A DNA stretch of 64,000 nucleotides. Origin: UBA868 sp016776875. Its GTDB lineage: Bacteria; Pseudomonadota; Gammaproteobacteria; Arenicellales; UBA868. The DNA lies in the NCBI GenBank assembly GCA_051201585.1, contig CP179198.1, positions 2,356,001-2,420,000 of the forward strand, in the 5' to 3' direction. Under the pieces are notes generated by a model that saw only the letters and a program-made list of their open reading frames with translations, was not told the DNA's origin and did not search any database. This document shows, piece after piece, positions 1-8,808 of this stretch; the first letter of the stretch is position 1; the number at the start of each line of letters is the position of its first letter. A program made the position numbers and the translations under genes.

Positions 1-607
1 CCGCTTCTTGCGTGGGTACTAATACTTTTCCACCCATATGCCCGCATTTTTTCACCGACGCGAGCTGATCTTCGAAATGAACGCCACCTGCGCCTGCCTC
101 AATCATGGCTTTCATTAACTCAAACGCGTTTAGCACGCCTCCAAATCCCGCTTCAGCATCCGCAACGATGGGAACAAAGTAGTCGATATCGTCCCGACCT
201 GAAGCCTGCTGGATCTCGTCTGCACGGCGAAATGAATTATTGATCTTACGCACAACCGAAGGAACAGAATTGACGGGATACAGGGATTGATCGGGATACA
301 TCGCGTCGGAAATATTGGCATCTGCGGCAACTTGCCAGCCTGACAAATAAATCGCTTTTGCTCCTGCTTTGACCTGTTGCACGGCTTGACCACCTGTCAA
401 CGCGCCCAGCGTGGGTAGATAATCATCGGTATTAAGTCGGCGCCACAACTTTTCGGCACCTAATCTTGCGAGGCTGTGCTCAATATGTATGCTGCCCCTC
501 AACCGGGAAACATCAGCGCCCGTGTAATCTCGCTTTACATCTCGCCAACGTGGATTTTCGTCCCATTCGGTATCGAGAGCGTTTTCGTATCGCACAGAGT
601 TGCACAT
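1..607 (-). CDS. aceA: Isocitrate lyase, N-terminal part (cut by left window edge)
   Basis: Cleaves isocitrate to glyoxylate and succinate, the first step of the glyoxylate shunt, in the cytoplasm. The minus strand is open from an ATG at 607-605 to the window edge, about 202 codons. It shows the family landmarks: WQVAADAN, the FVPIVADAEAGFGG metal/substrate segment, and the active-site loop KKCGHMGGK with catalytic Cys at about residue 188. A GGAG Shine-Dalgarno lies just upstream of the ATG (about 616-619). The C-terminal half lies outside the window. A LysR-type regulator is transcribed divergently about 200 bp away and may control it (inference). Confidence 0.93.
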   Translation of the reverse strand, partial: MCNSVRYENALDTEWDENPRWRDVKRDYTGADVSRLRGSIHIEHSLARLGAEKLWRRLNTDDYLPTLGALTGGQAVQQVKAGAKAIYLSGWQVAADANISDAMYPDQSLYPVNSVPSVVRKINNSFRRADEIQQASGRDDIDYFVPIVADAEAGFGGVLNAFELMKAMIEAGAGGVHFEDQLASVKKCGHMGGKVLVPTQEA

Positions 608-807
608 GTTAAGGGCTCCATAAAAGTCCGGTGTTTTTAGTTTTGATCCACAAGTTAAGCTGATGATCACTTTTGTTTGTCACGCGACCTCATCAGTCTT
701 AACGGGGACAGTTTCTGTGCAGGTCAATTATTAATCAAGTTAATTATTTCAATATTATTTATTAAGTATTACAATAATTAAATTGTCCAATTTAGTAATG
801 CTTCAAA
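608..807. promoter_or_regulatory. Divergent promoter region between aceA and a LysR gene
   Basis: This 200-bp gap separates two divergent genes. Its right half (about 725-785) is extremely AT-rich, with TTAATTA and AATAATTA stretches suited to LysR (T-N11-A) binding and to promoter melting. No single clean inverted repeat or consensus -35/-10 pair stands out. The regulatory role is inferred from the gene arrangement. Confidence 0.4.
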
Positions 808-1722
808 ATGAGTAGCTCCCTTTACTACAAGAAAAGTCGATTGAAACAGCTACGTGCGTTTTGTTACACCGCACGGTTGGGCAGTATTTCCCGGGCGGCC
901 GAAAGTTTGTTCTTAAGTCAGCCGTCTGTGTCTTTACAAATCCAAGCGCTCGAGCGAGAACTGGGAACCACCCTTTTTGAGCGCCGGGGACCCAACATCC
1001 GACTCACGACACAAGGGGAAACGCTTTTAGATCTCGCCTTTCCACTCGTACACGGTGTCGACACCATCGGCGATTCGTTCGCGGGCGAAATCGGAAACCT
1101 GAACCAGGGTGAAGTCAATATTGCCGCAGGAGAATCAACAATCCTTTATCTGCTGCCCGAGCCGTTAAAGAAATTTAAGAAGTCTTTTCCAAAAGTCAAA
1201 ATAAAACTTCACAACGTTACCGGACGAGACGGCATGAAAATGCTGCGCGCGGGCGATGCAGACTTCGCGGTAGGCCCACCGACTCTTGGCGCGTCAGAAG
1301 ATCTGGACTACGTTCCCGTTGTGGACTTTAAAACGGTTTTGATTACGCCTCGCGGACATCCACTCGCGAAAAAGACGAGCAGGAATATCAAACTCGAGGA
1401 CATAGAACCTTTCGGCTTAATTTTGCCACCGCGAAATCTCGCCACCTGGCAAATGGTCAAAACGGTGTTCAATGAACACTCCGTCAACTACTCGGTTACC
1501 CTTGAAGCCGGCGGTTGGGAAGTCATTAAGAAATATGTTGAACTCGGCCTTGGAATCTCCATCGTCACCTCGATCTGTATTGATGGCTCCGAGAAGGTTT
1601 CTCAAATCTCGCTGGACAAATTTTTCCCCGATCGAAGTTATGGGGTTGTGACCCAGCAAAAAAAGTATCTCTCGCCACAAGCACGGCAATTTATTGCTCT
1701 TGTCACTTCCAAGGCCGCTTAA
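808..1722 (+). CDS. LysR-family transcriptional regulator
   Basis: A DNA-binding regulator of 304 residues, the usual LysR length. The N-terminal winged helix-turn-helix spans roughly residues 10-70 (LGSISRAAESLFLSQPSVS is the recognition helix region). The C-terminal effector-binding domain runs from about 95 to 300 and includes GEVNIAAGES and LGLGISIVT. The N-terminal LKQLRAFCYTARLGS resembles the CysB/CbbR-like branch. It is divergent from isocitrate lyase, so regulation of the glyoxylate shunt or a linked carbon source is plausible but not shown. No strong ribosome binding site precedes the ATG. Confidence 0.9.
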   Translation: MSSSLYYKKSRLKQLRAFCYTARLGSISRAAESLFLSQPSVSLQIQALERELGTTLFERRGPNIRLTTQGETLLDLAFPLVHGVDTIGDSFAGEIGNLNQGEVNIAAGESTILYLLPEPLKKFKKSFPKVKIKLHNVTGRDGMKMLRAGDADFAVGPPTLGASEDLDYVPVVDFKTVLITPRGHPLAKKTSRNIKLEDIEPFGLILPPRNLATWQMVKTVFNEHSVNYSVTLEAGGWEVIKKYVELGLGISIVTSICIDGSEKVSQISLDKFFPDRSYGVVTQQKKYLSPQARQFIALVTSKAA

Positions 1723-1814
1723 AACCGCTCCAATCAGAGCCAGTTCTGGATTGATTGATAACCGGAATTCGCATTAATTTATAATACGCGCTGAATATCG
1801 CTTGTTTTAACCCT

Positions 1815-2417
1815 ATGCTCAATCGCTCCTCACACGTTAAAGCGACCCTACCGGTCCTTGCCTTTTTCTTAATGATCCTGACAAGTAGCGAAAGTGTTGC
1901 GGTTCAGAAGTTAGATATTTGTTACAACTTCAGCTGTAAGACAAAAGAGCCAATTGAATTGTCATCAGAGGAGTGGCGAAGCGTGATTGGCTGGTTCTAT
2001 CCAGCGGCCACCGACGCGGTTACCGAGCGTGAACAACTCAAACAAGCTGTCGGCTGGCTGGAGGTGGTCGTCGGCAAACATACCCCAACCCATAAAGACA
2101 AGGGCCTTAATCTGGAAAAGAATCCGGAGTTTCAGGGCCAACTTGACTGTATCGACGAGTCATTAAACATTACAAACTACATGAATCTGTTTTACAAACA
2201 GGGTCATCTGCGCTTTCATCGCCCCGTTGAGCGCGCCTATCGTCGTGGCGGTTTCGACCAGCATTGGGCGGGTCAATTAGAGGAAATCGCGACGGGCACG
2301 CGTTTTGTGATTGATAGCTGGTTTCAAGACAATGGCATGCTGCCCTACATTGCAAAAAGCGAAGAATGGCATGATCTGACTGACGCGCAGATCCTGCTTT
2401 TTCGGATCAATGATTGA
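1815..2417 (+). CDS. Secreted conserved hypothetical protein
   Basis: A 200-residue protein of unknown function. Residues 1-30 look like a Sec signal peptide with a hydrophobic core (LPVLAFFLMILTSSESVA), so the mature protein is probably periplasmic or exported. The mature part has an early Cys pair (ICYNFSC), a GQLDCIDES segment and a VIDSWFQDNG motif. These look like conserved landmarks, but I cannot assign an enzyme family. It sits 34 bp upstream of mnmA on the same strand and may be co-transcribed. Confidence 0.75.
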   Translation: MLNRSSHVKATLPVLAFFLMILTSSESVAVQKLDICYNFSCKTKEPIELSSEEWRSVIGWFYPAATDAVTEREQLKQAVGWLEVVVGKHTPTHKDKGLNLEKNPEFQGQLDCIDESLNITNYMNLFYKQGHLRFHRPVERAYRRGGFDQHWAGQLEEIATGTRFVIDSWFQDNGMLPYIAKSEEWHDLTDAQILLFRIND

Positions 2418-2451
2418 AGCACGATATCTCGGAAGCTGAAGTTGTTCAGAT

Positions 2452-3531
2452 ATGCCATCAGACAAAAATAAAATAGTCATTGGCTTATCAGGAGGGGTTG
2501 ACTCTGCGGTCGCTGCCGCTCGACTAAAAGACGAGGGCTGGAACGTCACCGGTCTTTTTATGAAGAACTGGGATGAGGATGATGACGAAGCTTACTGTGC
2601 CGCGCGAGAAGACCTCGCGGCGGCAACAGCGGTAAGCGAGACTATTGGCATCCCTCTGAAAACCGTTAATTTTTCTCATGAGTATTGGGAACGTGTGTTC
2701 TCAACTTTCCTAAAAGAATATCAAGCAGGACGCACCCCAAATCCTGATATCTTGTGTAATCGGGAAATCAAATTCAAGGAATTCCTCGCCTACGCCCAGA
2801 TGCTGGGCAGTCCTCTTATTGCAACCGGACACTATGCTCGAATCAAAAATCACAAAGATGGTTTTGGCCTGCATAAATCAGTAGACCTCTCGAAAGACCA
2901 GTCCTACTTTTTGCACGAGCTGGGTCAAACCGCACTGGCCGCCACGATCTTTCCCCTCGGCGAGACAAATAAAACGGAAGTTCGTGCTGAAGCAGTTTCC
3001 CTAGGACTTCCCAACGCAAAGCGAAAAGACAGCACGGGCATTTGTTTTATTGGCGAGCGAAAGTTCTCTGATTTTCTTGCGAAATATCTGCCACCAACGC
3101 CTGGAGATATCAAAGATATAGAGGGGAAAACGATAGGTGAGCATCAAGGTCTGTGGTTTTATACGCTGGGGCAGCGCCAAGGACTCGATATCGGCGGCGC
3201 CGGAGATGCGTGGTATGTCGCCGAAAAAAATATGCACAAAAATACTTTAATCGTTGTTCAGGGGCATGATCACCCCAGCCTGTTAAAGCAATCTGTATCT
3301 GTCAAAAAAATGCACTGGACACTTAAGGCGCCCGCGCAAACTCGCCTGAAGTGCTTCGCAAAAACTCGTTACCGGCAAGATGACCAGTCTTGTGAGGTCG
3401 AAATTTTCCCAGACGGAAGCTTATCCGCTACTTTTGAAGCGCTCCAACGGGCGCCTACACCCGGACAGTCTCTTGTTCTTTATGATGATACCCACGTGCT
3501 CGGCGGCGGCGTCATTGAGCAGGTCTTATAA
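2452..3531 (+). CDS. mnmA: tRNA-specific 2-thiouridylase MnmA
   Basis: Installs the 2-thio group on U34 of tRNAs for Lys, Glu and Gln, using ATP and persulfide sulfur relayed by Tus proteins. The 359-residue protein has the PP-loop SGGVDS at residues 14-19 and NWDEDDD after it. One catalytic Cys lies in the NPDILCNREIKF motif and the persulfide Cys in DSTGICFIGER. The C-terminal beta-barrel includes TLGQRQGL. Length and motif order match MnmA throughout. It is followed after 13 bp by the M81 peptidase gene. Confidence 0.97.
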   Translation: MPSDKNKIVIGLSGGVDSAVAAARLKDEGWNVTGLFMKNWDEDDDEAYCAAREDLAAATAVSETIGIPLKTVNFSHEYWERVFSTFLKEYQAGRTPNPDILCNREIKFKEFLAYAQMLGSPLIATGHYARIKNHKDGFGLHKSVDLSKDQSYFLHELGQTALAATIFPLGETNKTEVRAEAVSLGLPNAKRKDSTGICFIGERKFSDFLAKYLPPTPGDIKDIEGKTIGEHQGLWFYTLGQRQGLDIGGAGDAWYVAEKNMHKNTLIVVQGHDHPSLLKQSVSVKKMHWTLKAPAQTRLKCFAKTRYRQDDQSCEVEIFPDGSLSATFEALQRAPTPGQSLVLYDDTHVLGGGVIEQVL

Positions 3532-3544
3532 GGGCCGCTCTATT

Positions 3545-5059
3545 ATGAAAAAAATCTTGATCGCAGGATTCCAGCACGAAACGAATACTTTTGGTGCCAC
3601 CAAAGCAGAGTTTAAAGACTTTGAGGAAGCCGATAGCTGGCCGGCCCTGTTAAGGGATGATGAAGTGTTGTCAGGAACAGAGCATATCAACCTTCCGATA
3701 TCAGGGTTCATAGAAGCGCTAAAAAGCGACGCCCTTTACCCACTTGCTCCTGTTGTCTGGGCATCCGCTGAGCCATCATCATACGTCACCGATGATGCGT
3801 TTAATCGAATCTCGAAAATGATTCTGGACGGTATCAGGCGAAATCCAGGCATTCACGGTATTTATCTGGATCTGCATGGCGCCATGGTGACTGAGTCCTT
3901 TCAGGACGGCGAAGGTGAACTTCTTCGACGCATTCGAGCAGTCATTGGTAATGAAATCCCCATCGTCATCAGCCTTGATCTGCATGCCAATATTACTGAG
4001 CAAATGGTCTTGCTAAGCTCCGGTATCTGCATCTATCGCACCTATCCCCATATTGATATGGCCAAAACAGGGTCGCGCGCGGCTACCCTTTTAAAACACC
4101 TTCTCACTGGAAAAACACTCTTTAAGGCGTTCAGACAGGTCCCGTTCTTAATTACGTTACCCGCTCAGCACACAGGGGCTTCACCATGTCGGGAGCTTTA
4201 TTCTTTGCTCCCCGACGGACTCGGCTCCAGCAACGTCAGCTGCGACATCGCGATGGGTTTCCCACCAGCAGATATTTTTGATGCCGGACCAAGCGTTGTT
4301 GCATTTGGCAGCGATCAATATGAGACAAATCACGCAGCCGATGCGCTCATCGAATATTTTCAATCGCATCGTGAGAAATTTAACGTCAAGATGCTTTCTG
4401 CTGAAGAGGCTGCAAGAACAGCAATGAGTCATCAGGGTAGTAAGCCCGTCGTTATCGCTGATGTACAGGATAACCCTGGCGCAGGCGCGCCATCCGATAC
4501 GACCCAACTTCTGAAATCATTACTTGACGCAAAAGCGACCCACGCCGTGCTGGGTTTAATCAACGATCCTGAGGTTGCAGCGCTCGCGCATAAGACCGGA
4601 CTGGGACACAATTTTTCGGCAAATCTTGGTGGAAAATCAGGTCTTCCCAATATGGGACCGCTCGAAGGATGCTTTCAAGTTCGGGCCCTTAGTGATGGCA
4701 TCTTTGACTTCACCGGGGCGATGTACCAAGGTGCCAAAGCGCAGATCGGACCTATGGCGCTTTTAGAGGTTGTTGCGGATGATTGCGACATTCAAGTCGT
4801 TGTTGGCAGCAAACGATGTCAGTGCCTCGATCAGGCGATTTTTACCCACTTAGGCATTGATCTGGCGACAAAAAAAATAATCGCGCTTAAAAGCACTGTC
4901 CACTTTCGCGGTGACTTCGAATCACTCGCAGACCTTATTATTATTGCTGAAGCACCTGGCGCAAACTTTTGTCGCTTGGACGAGATTCCCTATCAAAATC
5001 TTCGTCCTGAATTGCTCGCTACGATAAGGCCATCGACCGATTCGAATCCATCTCCGTAA
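3545..5059 (+). CDS. M81 family metallopeptidase (MlrC/DUF1485-like)
   Basis: A 504-residue member of the M81 family, named after microcystinase MlrC; most members have unknown natural substrates. It begins MKKILIAGFQHETNTF, the family N-terminal signature, which fixes the start at 3545 although the frame is open further upstream. DLHGAMV and SLDLHANI carry likely metal-binding residues, and the MlrC C-terminal domain starts near residue 300 (VIADVQDNPGAGAPSD). The 3' end overlaps the convergent MATE gene by about 41 bp. The neighbouring transporters and amine-oxidising enzymes suggest use on a peptide-like or N-methylated compound (inference). Confidence 0.88.
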   Translation: MKKILIAGFQHETNTFGATKAEFKDFEEADSWPALLRDDEVLSGTEHINLPISGFIEALKSDALYPLAPVVWASAEPSSYVTDDAFNRISKMILDGIRRNPGIHGIYLDLHGAMVTESFQDGEGELLRRIRAVIGNEIPIVISLDLHANITEQMVLLSSGICIYRTYPHIDMAKTGSRAATLLKHLLTGKTLFKAFRQVPFLITLPAQHTGASPCRELYSLLPDGLGSSNVSCDIAMGFPPADIFDAGPSVVAFGSDQYETNHAADALIEYFQSHREKFNVKMLSAEEAARTAMSHQGSKPVVIADVQDNPGAGAPSDTTQLLKSLLDAKATHAVLGLINDPEVAALAHKTGLGHNFSANLGGKSGLPNMGPLEGCFQVRALSDGIFDFTGAMYQGAKAQIGPMALLEVVADDCDIQVVVGSKRCQCLDQAIFTHLGIDLATKKIIALKSTVHFRGDFESLADLIIIAEAPGANFCRLDEIPYQNLRPELLATIRPSTDSNPSP

Positions 5060-6395
5060 TTGACTTGGCAGCACGCCATCGAAATCTCCACATCAGCAGT
5101 ATCGCCGTTGCGGCAACACCCATGATCATGCCCCACCAAAGCCCCACCGCACCAAAACCCCAAGCCATCCCCAGCATCCAAGCGGCTGGCAGCCCAACAA
5201 TCCAAAAACTAAAAGAAATCAGTAAAGGTCCATTAACATCCTTGAGGCCCCGTAGCGCGCCCTGGGCCGTGATATAGGTCGCATCGAATATTTGCAAGAA
5301 TGCTGCCGCGACCAACAATGGCACTGCGGCTCGAATCACGTCAGCGTCCTCTGTATAGAGCCCAGCGACCCACTCAGGGATCAAGAAAATAATCACGATC
5401 GATGGAATCACTAAAGCAACGGCGCAAGAGATTCCAAGATATCCTCTCGCGCGAGCCAGCATCGGATCATCTTGGCCAATCGCCTGACCAACGCGAGCCA
5501 ATGTTGCACTGGAAAGACTCACCGGAATCATAAACGCAATGGTCGCGAAGTTAATCGCCACCTGATGCGCCGCAAGCCAAATATGTCCCATTTTTCCCAT
5601 CATTAATGCAATGGCTGTAAAAAAACTGGTATCCAGAACAAGCGTTCCCGCGATCGGTAAACCCAACTTTAGAAGATCAATAAGCCCGCGTCCGGGAAGA
5701 CTAAACGAGCGCCAGAGTTGTCTAACCCGGTAGCGCTTCGCGCAAATAACAAAAATCAGCATGCCTAACGCATTAAGAGACATCACCACAATCAGGTTCA
5801 ATGCGGCGCCTTCCACCCCCATTGCAGGCATTCCAAAATGGCCGAAAATAAACGCCCAATTACCGAGCAACACAATCGGCAGGGTCGCAACATTAATGAT
5901 CAGCATTGGCTTTGAGTGACCCGTCGCCTCGCATAAAAATCTAAGCCCCATATATAGACACACGGCAGGCATAGACCAGGCCGCGAACCTTAGATAATCC
6001 TCAACAAGCGGCATCACGACAGGATCAACACCCACGATAAGCATTAAATGACCCATCTGGCGAAGGACAAAAAATGCGCTGACCCCGGTCACAAGCGCTA
6101 GCCAAATTCCCTGCTGAAAGGTGTCTTTGATGCCCTGATCACGACCCGCACCGAAATGCTGGGCAATTGTCGGCGAAAGCGACATCATGATGCCAAGGCA
6201 TACTAAAAACGTAAAAATCATGAATGAACCGCCAAGACCTAATGCGGCAAGCTTTAGTGCCCCGACCCGACCCATCATCAAGATGGCAACAGTTGTATTA
6301 CTGACCTGAATAAACTGCGTCAAGATAATCGGAATCGCAAGCTTCAGCAACCCATTCACTTCTATTTTGAAATTCAGATGCGAGCTAAAATTCAT
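5019..6395 (-). CDS. MATE family efflux transporter (NorM-like)
   Basis: An inner-membrane multidrug/toxin antiporter driven by Na+ or H+. The 458 residues show about twelve hydrophobic segments in two MatE repeats. The first opens with LLKLAIPIILTQFIQVSNTTVA; the second repeats the pattern in GLPIAGTLVLDTSFFTAI. Length fits NorM-type MATE proteins. Substrate cannot be told from sequence. It lies 36 bp downstream of an MFS gene on the same strand, so the two transporters may be co-transcribed. Its stop lies inside the end of the oppositely oriented M81 peptidase gene. Confidence 0.93.
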   Translation of the reverse strand: MNFSSHLNFKIEVNGLLKLAIPIILTQFIQVSNTTVAILMMGRVGALKLAALGLGGSFMIFTFLVCLGIMMSLSPTIAQHFGAGRDQGIKDTFQQGIWLALVTGVSAFFVLRQMGHLMLIVGVDPVVMPLVEDYLRFAAWSMPAVCLYMGLRFLCEATGHSKPMLIINVATLPIVLLGNWAFIFGHFGMPAMGVEGAALNLIVVMSLNALGMLIFVICAKRYRVRQLWRSFSLPGRGLIDLLKLGLPIAGTLVLDTSFFTAIALMMGKMGHIWLAAHQVAINFATIAFMIPVSLSSATLARVGQAIGQDDPMLARARGYLGISCAVALVIPSIVIIFLIPEWVAGLYTEDADVIRAAVPLLVAAAFLQIFDATYITAQGALRGLKDVNGPLLISFSFWIVGLPAAWMLGMAWGFGAVGLWWGMIMGVAATAILLMWRFRWRAAKSITEMDSNRSMALS

Positions 6396-6431
6396 CGCAA
6401 TTGAGCATCATTTTTGATCATAAAAATTTAT

Positions 6432-7625
6432 TCAGACTCGGCGCGGTCTATAAAAAGTGGATTTGAGACTCAAAACAAAAATGACGAGTGAGAGAGTCAC
6501 AAGTATAAATGGCAGTCCATAGGGGTCCCATACATCCATTGCAATACCACTCACTGCCGGACCCGCAAAAGCACCTATTCCCCAAAACACACCGAAAGCA
6601 GCCATCGCTGTCGCAAGCTCTGACCCTTTAAACCATTGCCCCGCGAGAATCATAGAAATGGTGTAAAAACCGGCATAGGCACCTGCCCATAAAAATAGAA
6701 TGGGCCAAAGTAAGAACGGTGAGTTAATCACTAAGGGCCAAATAATTGCGCCTGACAAACTCAAAATTGCGCAACTCACAAACACTTTTCGAACGCTGAA
6801 TACATCAGCGGCCCACCCAATAGGGAACTGCATGACAGCGGCTCCAATGGCACCAAAGAACAGCATCAACGTAGCAGTTGATTCTGATAGGCCAATCCTG
6901 ACGCCATAAACAGGTAACAAACTTCCTAAAGCTACTTCTTTAAAACCGGCCGCAAAAATTCCTACAACAAGTAAGGGCGCGACCCAAAAAAATCCTATCA
7001 CGCCAAAGCGGGGACTATCGAGGGCGCTGGATCGATACGTTCCTGCAAATAACAAAGGTATGCTGGCCACGAGCATTGCGACCACCCCGATAACGTACGG
7101 AGCGGTTCCTGATGCGCCGGTTAGCGATAAAACCAAGGGGCCTATTGCAAAACTAAAGGCGAGCGCCGTGTTGTAAAGTCCTAATACTTTTCCGCGATCT
7201 TTAGCGGGTGCAATCTCAATTATCCAGGTCTCAGTGACCAGAAACAATATGGCTCCGGTAAGACCCCCAAAAAACCGAATTACAAACCAAACACCAAAAG
7301 ATTCGGTCAGCATAAGTCCCAGGATAAGAACAACTTCAACACAGACGCCAAATAAGAGCATGCTGCGGCCCTCATAAGAGCGCATCAATTTGGGTATCAA
7401 AAAGGATCCGACCAGCACGCCGATGGGCGCCGCCATTGCAAGCGCGCCTATCGATGATGCCGCCGTGCCCCTTTGCTCCAGAAGTAAAGAGAGAAATGGA
7501 TTGAAAAGACTGATGGTTACGCCGTAAACAGTTAAGCAACTGATTAAAGCGCCCACGGTAAGGACTCGACTTTTTGACCAATCTCGTGAGTCTGATCTGT
7601 CTTTTTCGGTTTCTTTAGTTGTCAT
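6432..7625 (-). CDS. MFS transporter (YcaD-like)
   Basis: A major facilitator permease of 397 residues with about twelve membrane segments after a charged cytoplasmic N-terminus (residues 1-24). RSYEGRSMLLFG fits the loop 2-3 motif, and the FVIRFFGGLTGAILFLVTETWI segment resembles the YcaD subgroup. The substrate is unknown. It is upstream of and co-directional with the MATE gene, and divergent from the amidinotransferase and demethylase genes, so it may import or export a compound handled there (inference). Confidence 0.9.
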   Translation of the reverse strand: MTTKETEKDRSDSRDWSKSRVLTVGALISCLTVYGVTISLFNPFLSLLLEQRGTAASSIGALAMAAPIGVLVGSFLIPKLMRSYEGRSMLLFGVCVEVVLILGLMLTESFGVWFVIRFFGGLTGAILFLVTETWIIEIAPAKDRGKVLGLYNTALAFSFAIGPLVLSLTGASGTAPYVIGVVAMLVASIPLLFAGTYRSSALDSPRFGVIGFFWVAPLLVVGIFAAGFKEVALGSLLPVYGVRIGLSESTATLMLFFGAIGAAVMQFPIGWAADVFSVRKVFVSCAILSLSGAIIWPLVINSPFLLWPILFLWAGAYAGFYTISMILAGQWFKGSELATAMAAFGVFWGIGAFAGPAVSGIAMDVWDPYGLPFILVTLSLVIFVLSLKSTFYRPRRV

Positions 7626-7919
7626 TTAAAGGAAATTGAAGTCACCAGGCGGACGAGGATTTTCTTTCCTGGTAGTTTTTACCAAAGGTTGATCGTCCGA
7701 TTAGGATGGTACTGCCGGCCCGCACTATACCGCTCTCACAAGAAGATAAGTGAATTTTCTGGAACGCTGACCGCCTTGATACTTTTGATTATTAACAATA
7801 CACCTTTTACGATCCGATATTCCTATTGATTAAAATTTATAAAAATCCATTGCCCGAAAAAAATTTAGGATTTTGACAATAAAATATCAGCAAATTTGGA
7901 AACCCAACTCGAATCAAAA
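7626..7919. promoter_or_regulatory. Divergent intergenic region (MFS / amidinotransferase)
   Basis: About 294 bp without a gene. It contains a perfect 7-bp inverted repeat, CGGACGA at 7650-7656 and TCGTCCG at 7693-7699, with a 36-bp spacer, placed next to the MFS start. This could be an operator pair or chance. The right half is AT-rich and probably holds the rightward promoter. No riboswitch or tRNA is recognisable. Confidence 0.3.
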
Positions 7920-8805
7920 ATGAAACAACCTTTTTATATCCAAAATGAATACGCCGCTCTGCAAAAGGTGATTCTGGGCACCGCACAAGGCATAAAACCT
8001 GACCCCGATCAGGGAGCTGCAACGGGGATTACCCGCAACAAGCCAGCTCTACACACAGCCTGACCCAGCAGTAACTGAACGCGAGTTTTCTGGGGTACTT
8101 GAAGTCATGGAGAAACTTGGTATTGAAGTAATGCACCCCAATTTAGTTGAATCACCAAAAATCACTGATCAAACCTGTCCTCGGGATATTGGCTTCGTAA
8201 TCGACTCAATTTATTTCAGGGCGAACTCCCGCTACACCTCGCGAAATCTAGAACATTCCGGTATCGAACACCTACTCAGTACATTTAGCAGTCAACATCA
8301 AATCGAGATGCCAAAAAACATTTTCCTTGAAGGTGGCGATGTGGTCCTCGCGCCCGGGAAGGTATTCATTGGGCTTGGCGCACGCTCCACCCGAACCGGC
8401 ATCCTTTGGCTTGCTGATCAGCTCAAACACCACGGAATTGATCGCGAAATCATCATTGTCCCTCACGACGTACTTCATCTTGATTGCTGTTGGAATGTGG
8501 TGGGCCCGAATCTTGCACTTTGGTGTGATCAGGCAACCGGCAAGTTTTCCGATATCAACGAAAACTCGATCGAAATAGACTTTGAAACGATCTTGGTTAA
8601 TCGAAAAGAGCAGGCAGCACTTGCGACTAACGTCTTAGTCGTAGGCCCCGGCGAAATTCTTGCACGAAATCATTTGCACTGCGATAAAGTCAACGACCAG
8701 ATTGAAAAACAATATAATTTTTTAGTACATCGTCTTTCGTTTAACTGTGTTCCTGCCATTGGTGGGTCTTTTCGATGTGCAACGCTGCCACTTTACCGAA
8801 GCTAA
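7920..8805 (+). pseudogene. Amidinotransferase / dimethylargininase-like gene, frameshifted
   Basis: Belongs to the guanidino-group modifying family (amidinotransferase, DDAH, arginine deiminase fold), which acts on arginine-like guanidines through Cys, His and acidic residues. The 5' part from ATG 7920 reads MKQPFYIQNEYAALQKVILG in one frame and ends at a TGA at 8061-8063. The rest, from about 8000, continues one frame over (SQLYTQPDP, then GVLEVMEKLGIEVMHPN). A +1 shift therefore lies between about 7996 and 8060. The catalytic features survive: CPRDIGFVID, FLEGGDVVL, the His in LHLDCCWNVVGPN and the terminal Cys in GGSFRCATLPL. This suggests a recent lesion or a sequencing indel. It lies 3 bp upstream of the demethylase-like gene. 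Confidence 0.75.
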
Positions 8806-8808
8806 ATC

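Noticed and set aside
1729..1758. Terminator after the first LysR gene
   Set aside because: CAATCA...TGATTG with inner CCAG/CTGG can fold, but the stem is imperfect and no T-run follows.
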